From positions 1 to 11,132 of the forward strand of contig CAVJWC010000021.1 of NCBI GenBank assembly GCA_963653425.1: DNA of 11,132 nt. The letters are read 5' to 3'. Shown here in pieces: positions 6,630-11,132 of the stretch. The stretch's first letter is position 1. Each line of letters opens with the position of its first letter. The notes below the pieces were generated by a model. The model saw nothing but the letters and a program-made list of their open reading frames with translations, was not told the DNA's origin and ran no database searches. The stretch comes from UMGS692 sp963653425 (GTDB taxonomy: Bacteria > Bacillota > Clostridia > Christensenellales > CAG-314). Both the position numbers and the translations under genes were made by a program.

Positions 6630-6674
6630 AAAGCGGAAGTAAGGCCGCTTTTGAGGGCGACTGTAAACGCAGTC
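6630..6674 (+). other. Spacer hairpins between YitT and mnmE genes
   Basis: The 87-nt gap holds AAAGCGG/CCGCTTT (6630-6636 with 6645-6651) and a smaller GACTG/CAGTC (6659-6663 with 6670-6674). The T-run after the first is only four bases, so it is at best a weak terminator. No clear promoter is visible in the gap; mnmE may be read through from upstream. Confidence 0.3.
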
Positions 6675-6701
6675 CTGCTGAAACAAAAAAGAAGAAAGAA
6701 T

Positions 6702-7988
6702 ATGAACGATACGATAGTTGCTTGTTCTACGGCAAGAGGCAAAGGAGCCGTGGCAATCATAAGACTCAGCGGAGACAAAGCTCTTTCGGTTGCGGAAAAG
6801 CTGTTTTCGCCTATGCCCGAAAGTCCTTATAAACTCAGACGAGGCGTTTTTAAGGCGGAATACTTTTCGGACGACGGAATGTGCGTGTTTTTTAAGGCTC
6901 CCAAGTCAATGACGGGCGAAGACTCGGTGGAATTCTATCTCCACGGAGGAACGGCTATAGTAGACGGCGCGATAAGAGAATGTATAAAACGGGGCGCAAG
7001 ACTCGCCGAAAGAGGGGAATTCACGAAAAGAGCCTTCTTAAACGGAAAAATGACGCTCGACGCGTGCGAAGGCGTTATAGAAATGATAGAAGCCGAATCG
7101 GCTCTTGCGGTAAGAAGCGGTTACGGAATAATGACGGGCAGGCTTTCGGAAGAAGCGGATAAAATGCAGAACGCGCTTACCGAACTTATAGCAAGAGTGG
7201 AAGTCGCTCTGGATTACCCCGAAGAGGACCTCGAACTTATTACCGCGGAAAAGATAAAAGAAGAACTTACTCTTCTTAAAGCCAAGTCGGAAAAACTCCT
7301 GAAAGACGCTTCTTCTGCCCCTATCGTGAGAAAGGGCGCGGATATAGCCATAGTAGGAAAGGTCAACGCAGGCAAGTCCTCGCTTATGAACGCGCTTCTG
7401 GGAAGGGACAGAGCCATAGTTTCGGGCGAAGAAGGCACGACGCGCGACGTTATCGAAGCAAGTTTCAATTATAAGGATATGCGGTTTAACCTTCTCGACA
7501 CGGCGGGACTGAGAGAAACGGACAATTCCGTTGAAGCCGAAGGCATACGACGCGCCAAGGAAGTCGTAAATCAATGCGACCTCGCGCTTTTCGTAACGGA
7601 CTCGGGAGAAGAACGCGAATTTAACGTTCCTTATATAAGAGTGCTGAATAAGTGCGACCGAATGAAGTTTGCGCCCAAGGAAAACGACGTCGTTGTTTCC
7701 GCGCTCACGGGCGAAGGCATAGACGAGCTGAAAGAAAGGCTTTACGGTTTCTTTGCGGACAAAGGCGTATGCGACAGCCTTATTATCACCAACGCGCGCC
7801 AGCTCGACTGCGTGAAACGTACCGATTCCGCCCTTTCGGAAGCCGTTTTCGCTACGGAAAACGCAACTATGGACTGCATTGCTCAACCGCTCTATTCGGC
7901 TTGGCACGCACTCGGAGAAATCACGGGCAGAACCGTTGCCGAAGACATCGTGGATACCATCTTTTCGCGCTTTTGTCTCGGCAAGTAA
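6702..7988 (+). CDS. mnmE: tRNA uridine-5-carboxymethylaminomethyl modification GTPase MnmE (TrmE)
   Basis: The protein has 428 residues, slightly short compared with about 455, with the loss spread over loops, notably before the NKCD motif. The N-terminal tetrahydrofolate-binding domain starts NDTIVACSTARGKGAVAIIRLSG. The inserted G domain shows G1 GKVNAGKS (219-226, with the K-loop Asn222), switch GTTRD (245-249), DTAG (266-269), NKCD (316-319) and SALTGEG. The C-terminus is FCLGK with the conserved Cys425, close to the usual C-I-G-K. With MnmG, MnmE makes the cmnm5 modification of wobble U34 in certain tRNAs. The start at 6702 is chosen because NDTIVA matches family N-termini; the upstream in-frame ATG-like extension has no support. 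The ribosome binding site is weak (AAGAAAG). It is followed after 12 nt by rsmG. mnmG is not in the window. Confidence 0.96.
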   Translation: MNDTIVACSTARGKGAVAIIRLSGDKALSVAEKLFSPMPESPYKLRRGVFKAEYFSDDGMCVFFKAPKSMTGEDSVEFYLHGGTAIVDGAIRECIKRGARLAERGEFTKRAFLNGKMTLDACEGVIEMIEAESALAVRSGYGIMTGRLSEEADKMQNALTELIARVEVALDYPEEDLELITAEKIKEELTLLKAKSEKLLKDASSAPIVRKGADIAIVGKVNAGKSSLMNALLGRDRAIVSGEEGTTRDVIEASFNYKDMRFNLLDTAGLRETDNSVEAEGIRRAKEVVNQCDLALFVTDSGEEREFNVPYIRVLNKCDRMKFAPKENDVVVSALTGEGIDELKERLYGFFADKGVCDSLIITNARQLDCVKRTDSALSEAVFATENATMDCIAQPLYSAWHALGEITGRTVAEDIVDTIFSRFCLGK

Positions 7989-8000
7989 CAAGAGGACTAT

Positions 8001-8696
8001 ATGAACGATTATAAAGACGTTTTTTTATCTTACGGAATAGAACTCACGGACGAACTTTCTTCCAAGTTGGAGGCTTACTATAAGCGTTTAATAACCGAAA
8101 ACGAGAAATTCAACCTTACCGCCGTCACGGAAAGAGATAAGGTCTATAAACTGCACTTTCTCGACAGCCTTCTGGCTCTTCCGTTCATTCCGGAAAACGC
8201 AACTCTCTGCGACGTAGGTAGCGGAGCGGGCTTCCCGGGGCTTGTGTTGGCTCTGTTTCGTCCCGACGTAAAGGTAACGCTTATGGATTCTCTCGGGAAA
8301 CGGGTAAACTTCCTTTCGGAAACGGCTGAAATGCTGGGAGTAACGGTAAATTCCGTCCATATCCGAGCGGAAGACGCGGGAAGAAGTTCTTTCAGGGGAA
8401 GTTTCGACGCGGTTACGGGAAGAGCCGTCGCGCGCCTCGATATTCTCGCGGAATACTGTCTGCCTATGGTTAAAACGGGCGGACTGTTCGTTGCTTATAA
8501 GACCGACGGAGAGGAAGCCGAAAGGTATGCGGAAGCTTTGGGCGTTCTGGGCGCGAAAATCAAAGAAACAAAGGCTTTCGTTCTCCCGGACGGGGAAAAC
8601 CGCATGATAATTTCCGCGGAGAAGGTCAAAGACACGCCCGCTAAATACCCGCGCGCAGGCAATAAACCCCGTCTCTCGCCCGTAGGAGGCAAATAA
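8001..8696 (+). CDS. rsmG: 16S rRNA (guanine-N7) methyltransferase RsmG (GidB)
   Basis: The protein has 231 residues, the normal family length. Family features are visible in order: KFNLTAV (37-42), HFLDSL (52-57), the SAM-binding loop DVGSGAGFPG (71-80) and a GRAVARLDILAEYCLPM segment. The C-terminus has KYPRAGNKP, typical of the family. RsmG uses S-adenosylmethionine to methylate G527 (E. coli numbering) of 16S rRNA; loss gives low-level streptomycin resistance in several bacteria. GAGG at 7992-7995 precedes the ATG by 5 nt, and the gene starts 12 nt after mnmE, so the two are co-transcribed. It is the last gene of the plus-strand run and ends at a strong terminator facing the inverted right-hand cassette. 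Confidence 0.96.
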   Translation: MNDYKDVFLSYGIELTDELSSKLEAYYKRLITENEKFNLTAVTERDKVYKLHFLDSLLALPFIPENATLCDVGSGAGFPGLVLALFRPDVKVTLMDSLGKRVNFLSETAEMLGVTVNSVHIRAEDAGRSSFRGSFDAVTGRAVARLDILAEYCLPMVKTGGLFVAYKTDGEEAERYAEALGVLGAKIKETKAFVLPDGENRMIISAEKVKDTPAKYPRAGNKPRLSPVGGK

Positions 8697-8711
8697 CAAA
8701 AAAAGACACGA

Positions 8712-8741
8712 AAAAAGGAGTAACTTACGTTACTCCTTTTT
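8712..8741 (+). terminator. Bidirectional intrinsic terminator after rsmG
   Basis: A perfect 13-bp stem, AAAAAGGAGTAAC (8712-8724) with GTTACTCCTTTTT (8729-8741), has a TTAC loop. The A-run on one side and T-run on the other let it act in both directions, ending rsmG on the plus strand and the right lipoprotein gene on the minus strand. The sequence differs from the terminator at 2583, although the adjacent lipoprotein genes are homologous. Confidence 0.9.
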
Positions 8742-8759
8742 GATTTGGTTTAGTTGAGA

Positions 8760-10178
8760 TTAAGCGGCGGTGTTTGCTTCTTTAAGAGCGTCGTTGAAGG
8801 CTTTAAGAGCCGTACGAATTGTATCGTAATCGTAGGTGCCAGCGACTGCATTTTTATAATTATACGTTGCTTTACCTGTTTCGTCGGTAAGACTGCTGTT
8901 GACTACGTAGTTGGTTGCTTCGTTTCCGTAAATACCGCCGACAAAAGTACCGCTGGTGATGTCGTCGTAAGCCGAAACGGTTACGATTTTAACGCCTTCT
9001 GCTACGGTGTTACCGGTGATGGTTGCTATTGGTTTTCCATATATAGTGCCGATGAGACCGCCTACGTTTCTGCCTTTTTTGGGAAGAACGCCGCCGAGTA
9101 CGGACGCTGCTATAACGCTGTTTGCGCTTACGGTGTTACCGGTAACGGTTGTTTCTTTAGCAGCCAATCTGCCTGCGATACCGCCAAGGTTACGGGTTCC
9201 GCTGACAGCTACGGTTACGGTGTTACCGGTGATTTCTACGGTCGTGGAGCCATAAGTGTCGCCTACGATACCGCCGATCTTATCCGCTTCGCCGTCGGCA
9301 TTAGCTTCGGTTACGGGGTTAACGCCTTCGAAAGTACCGACTACGTTGCAGCCGGTTACTGTAAGAGCAGTACTGCTGTAAGATGCGCCGATGATACCGC
9401 CGAGACGGCCTACGCCTCTTACGTATGCGTTGACTACATTTACGTTTTCGATGGTAACGGTTGCGTTTTCGGCTTTGCCGATAACTACGCCGTAGTTTTT
9501 GTTGAGTTCTACGCTCTTGGTAAGGTCAACGTAGTTGATGGTAGCGTTTTCGAAAGTAATATTTTTGATGGTTACTTTTGCGGTAACGAAACCAAGGAAA
9601 CCTGCAGCGGATCTGTCGTTGTCTTTAACCGAAACAGCGCTTGCGTCGGTGATGGTCATGTTTTTGATGGTAGCGTTGTTGGTACCGGTGATGGTGAGTT
9701 CTTCGGTAACGTCCCAGCTATCCCACTGCGCACCGCTGAGGTCATAGGTACCGTCAAGAGAACCGTTTTTAAGGTCAACGATAAGCTGTCCGCCGTTCTT
9801 TACGCCGTCAACGGTTGCAGCGTCTGCTTCCGTCCAAGTCTTAACCGATGCGCCGGTTACTTCGTAGTCGAAGGTGATGGAAATGCCCTGATAAGCAACG
9901 GTGATGGTCTTGGTGCCTACCGAGGAAGTGTCGAGTTTACCGTCTACGAGACCCTGTACGGTGAGACGAGAGTCGCTAAGGGGAATTTCGAGAGGCTGGC
10001 TATCCTGCATGGTGATTTCAACCTTAAATTGGCTTGCATCTACGGATTCGTTAAGCGTGTAGGTGGAATTCGGTTTGTTAACGAATTTGATAGCCGTAAC
10101 CTGAGACAAAGTACATGCCATAAGCATTACCATTGCTGCCGCTAAAACGGCAACGAGAATGAGTTTCTTGTTTTTCAT
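8760..10178 (-). CDS. Secreted lipoprotein with Ig-like and GLUG/beta-helix regions (right paralog)
   Basis: The protein has 472 residues with the same plan as the left copy: signal peptide MKNKKLILVAVL..., lipobox LMAC with Cys22, Ig-like Big_3-type domain about 27-107 (including DSRLTVQG and DGKLDTSSVGTKT), then a beta-strand-rich region with five GG-x-x-G motifs (GGIIG, GGIVG, GGIAG, GGLIG, GGIYG). Repeated ITGNTV-type strands suggest a right-handed beta-helix. The first 18 codons and the ribosome binding site are identical at DNA level to the left copy. The blocks GVNPVTE, ADGE-x-DKIGGIVG and KNYGVVIG are also shared. The rest has many substitutions and gaps, and the C-terminal tails differ completely. 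The start at 10178 has AGGAG at 10186-10190. It probably lies on the lipid-anchored outer face of the membrane. No enzyme signature is seen; a binding or adhesin role is inferred. Confidence 0.8.
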   Translation of the reverse strand: MKNKKLILVAVLAAAMVMLMACTLSQVTAIKFVNKPNSTYTLNESVDASQFKVEITMQDSQPLEIPLSDSRLTVQGLVDGKLDTSSVGTKTITVAYQGISITFDYEVTGASVKTWTEADAATVDGVKNGGQLIVDLKNGSLDGTYDLSGAQWDSWDVTEELTITGTNNATIKNMTITDASAVSVKDNDRSAAGFLGFVTAKVTIKNITFENATINYVDLTKSVELNKNYGVVIGKAENATVTIENVNVVNAYVRGVGRLGGIIGASYSSTALTVTGCNVVGTFEGVNPVTEANADGEADKIGGIVGDTYGSTTVEITGNTVTVAVSGTRNLGGIAGRLAAKETTVTGNTVSANSVIAASVLGGVLPKKGRNVGGLIGTIYGKPIATITGNTVAEGVKIVTVSAYDDITSGTFVGGIYGNEATNYVVNSSLTDETGKATYNYKNAVAGTYDYDTIRTALKAFNDALKEANTAA

Positions 10179-10202
10179 GTTTTTTCTCCTTTCTTAATTT
10201 TT

Positions 10203-10229
10203 ATGTAATCCGCCTTTTGACGGGTACAT
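10203..10229 (-). repeat. Hairpin repeat before the right lipoprotein gene
   Basis: ATGTAATCCGCC (10203-10214) pairs with GACGGGTACAT (10219-10229) across a TTTT loop, with a small internal bulge and one G-U pair. It is the counterpart of the left hairpin at 1075-1100 and lies at the same distance from the ribosome binding site. Only one unit is present here, against two on the left. The substitutions mostly keep the stem paired. Confidence 0.6.
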
Positions 10230-10245
10230 TCTGTATTAGTTGTTT

Positions 10246-11130
10246 TTAAGCTCCCTTGACGGTAATAAGCAGGTTAAGAACCATACCGCTGTTATCGAAC
10301 GCCATAACGGATACGCTGTAGAAGCCGGAACCTTTAGTCGTATAAATAACGGTCAAGGAGTTTACGTTGGGGAAAGCTTTAAGGAAAGCTTGGGTGTTGA
10401 TTTTAACCGTTCCCGTAACGGTGGTCGTGTCGATGATACTCTGAAGAACCTTAATAGAGTTGGTTTTAGAAGGTGTAAGTTCACGGTACGCCAAATTCGC
10501 GCCGTCAGCCGTTCCTGCTTTCTCTTTTTCGTCTTCGGAAAGTTGATTATATCCGAACGTTGTTTCTGTGTTATTTCCTGACTTAATCGTAACGGTGATA
10601 AGTCTGTTACCTTCTTTAATACGGTCTTCGTTGATCTTGGTTTCGCTTACCGAGCTTGCGGATTTGATACTGTCGGAAAGTGCGCCTTCGAGAATTTTGG
10701 TCGCAGGCTTAGCCAGCTCTATTTTAGTGGAGGAGTAAACGCCCGTAAACGCGTCAGGCATAACTACTTCTACGGTAGAAGGAATTCTTATGTTTGCGTT
10801 ATCTGCGATATAATGAACGGAAGCACCCAAAGCGTTGTTGGAAAGAACCTTGATACCCTCTGCAAATACTACGTGTTTAACGGTAGCGCTACGTGTTGTG
10901 CCACCATTTGCTCCTACGAAAACGGTGCTATTTATATCAAATTCTTTTACGACGGCAGCGACCTTAGTCTGAACGCTATCGGGCAGATTTGTTACGGAAT
11001 TAGCGATAGAATTGTAATCGGTAACGTTCTTCAGATTTCTGAACTGGAACAGCAGATTGGCTACGCCTGTTTTGTCTGTGGTGTTGAGATAAAGATATCC
11101 GTCGACAAGCTCTTCTATAGAACCGGGTAC
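10246..11130 (-). CDS. BspA-like leucine-rich-repeat surface protein, C-terminal part (right paralog, 5' end off window)
   Basis: The frame is open from the window edge to a stop at 10246-10248, giving 294 residues, so the N-terminus is missing. The first 19 residues are identical to those of the left paralog. The protein carries VKHVVFAEGIKVLSNNAL, then IRIPSTVEVVMPDAF and KIELAKPATKILEGALSDSIKS (LRR_5-like), a variable middle, then FLKAFPNVNSLTVI and the conserved end MAFDNSGMVLNL. It is about 48 residues shorter than the left partial copy, with losses spread over the linker after FVGAN, the variable middle and the C-terminal tail. It precedes the right lipoprotein gene by 67 nt and is probably in the same transcript. 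Cell-surface location is inferred from the family, since the signal peptide is not visible. Confidence 0.6.
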   Translation of the reverse strand, partial: VPGSIEELVDGYLYLNTTDKTGVANLLFQFRNLKNVTDYNSIANSVTNLPDSVQTKVAAVVKEFDINSTVFVGANGGTTRSATVKHVVFAEGIKVLSNNALGASVHYIADNANIRIPSTVEVVMPDAFTGVYSSTKIELAKPATKILEGALSDSIKSASSVSETKINEDRIKEGNRLITVTIKSGNNTETTFGYNQLSEDEKEKAGTADGANLAYRELTPSKTNSIKVLQSIIDTTTVTGTVKINTQAFLKAFPNVNSLTVIYTTKGSGFYSVSVMAFDNSGMVLNLLITVKGA

Positions 11131-11132
11131 GT
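11078..11132. repeat. Terminal inverted repeat, right arm (exact 55 bp)
   Basis: This is the reverse-complement partner of bases 1-55, identical over all 55 positions. It lies in the coding frame of the right BspA-like gene (minus strand). A length of exactly 55 matches a common de Bruijn k-mer size, so the window edges probably mark an assembly-graph node shared by at least two gene copies. Confidence 0.9.

Larger units (their letters stand above)
8745..11132 (-). repeat. Right copy of the inverted two-gene surface cassette
   Basis: This is the inverted counterpart of bases 1-2580, with the same gene order and the same conserved 3' tail sequence after the lipoprotein stop. The pair flanks about 6 kb of core genes. 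Such inverted repeats could support homologous inversion of the middle segment or gene conversion between copies; that is inference, since only one orientation is visible. Confidence 0.8.

Noticed and set aside
5406..6686. Minus-strand open frame of 426 codons across the mazG end and the YitT gene
   Set aside because: It overlaps two well-supported genes on the other strand, has no recognisable domain and no good ribosome binding site.
7038..7991. Minus-strand open frame of 317 codons inside mnmE
   Set aside because: It is a shadow of mnmE, whose G motifs and C-terminal Cys motif leave no doubt about the real frame.
8754..10145. Long plus-strand open frame (463 codons) opposite the right lipoprotein gene
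   Set aside because: It is antisense to a gene with a clear signal peptide, ribosome binding site and paralog. Its composition (many Cys, Tyr and Phe) is typical of a shadow frame, and the equivalent frame is not kept in the left copy.
1..11132. Circular plasmid or phage genome
   Set aside because: The identical ends are inverted, not direct, so they do not close a circle. The contents are chromosomal housekeeping genes, with no replication or structural phage genes.
1..11132. Composite transposon with the 55-bp ends as terminal inverted repeats
   Set aside because: The ends lie inside coding sequence of paralogous genes whose similarity continues inward, and there is no transposase or recombinase in the window.

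Overview
The window looks like chromosomal DNA from an uncultivated member of the Clostridia (Bacillota), probably gut-associated. The evidence is strong AGGAG ribosome binding sites, a double-OB single-stranded-DNA-binding protein of a type I know from Clostridia, a YabN-type MazG, a YitT/DUF2179 membrane protein, and secreted BspA-like and Ig-like/GLUG proteins. The exact lineage cannot be read from the sequence. Both window ends are the same exact 55-bp sequence in inverted orientation, which suggests the window is a whole short-read contig that broke at a repeat.

Layout: a two-gene surface-protein cassette lies at each edge, both pointing inward. The left cassette (1-2564, plus strand) is the C-terminal part of a BspA-like leucine-rich-repeat protein followed by a lipoprotein with an Ig-like domain and a GLUG/beta-helix region. 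The right cassette (8760-11130, minus strand) is a diverged copy of the same pair. Between them lie six ordinary conserved genes. On the minus strand, a PdaB-like polysaccharide deacetylase is followed by the double-OB SSB-like protein (start of the pair at 4069). Divergent from these, on the plus strand, come mazG/yabN, a YitT-family membrane protein, mnmE and rsmG. A compact promoter is visible before mazG (TATAAT at 4219-4224). The two convergent junctions (2583-2613 and 8712-8741) each carry a perfect-stem, probably bidirectional terminator.

Function: the central genes are housekeeping. They cover nucleotide-pool or tetrapyrrole-linked functions (YabN/MazG), tRNA wobble-uridine modification (MnmE), 16S rRNA methylation (RsmG), cell-wall or spore glycan modification (deacetylase) and ssDNA binding. 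mnmE is followed directly by rsmG, without mnmG and without the usual origin-region neighbours.

The most unusual part is the inverted pair of surface cassettes. The two lipoprotein genes share an exact 70-bp block covering the ribosome binding site and signal peptide, while their mature regions have diverged widely. Their upstream spacers carry a related hairpin, in tandem duplicate on the left and single on the right. Together with the collapsed 55-bp end, this points to a multi-copy, recombining family of surface proteins. I see no CRISPR array, transposase, integrase, tRNA or rRNA.
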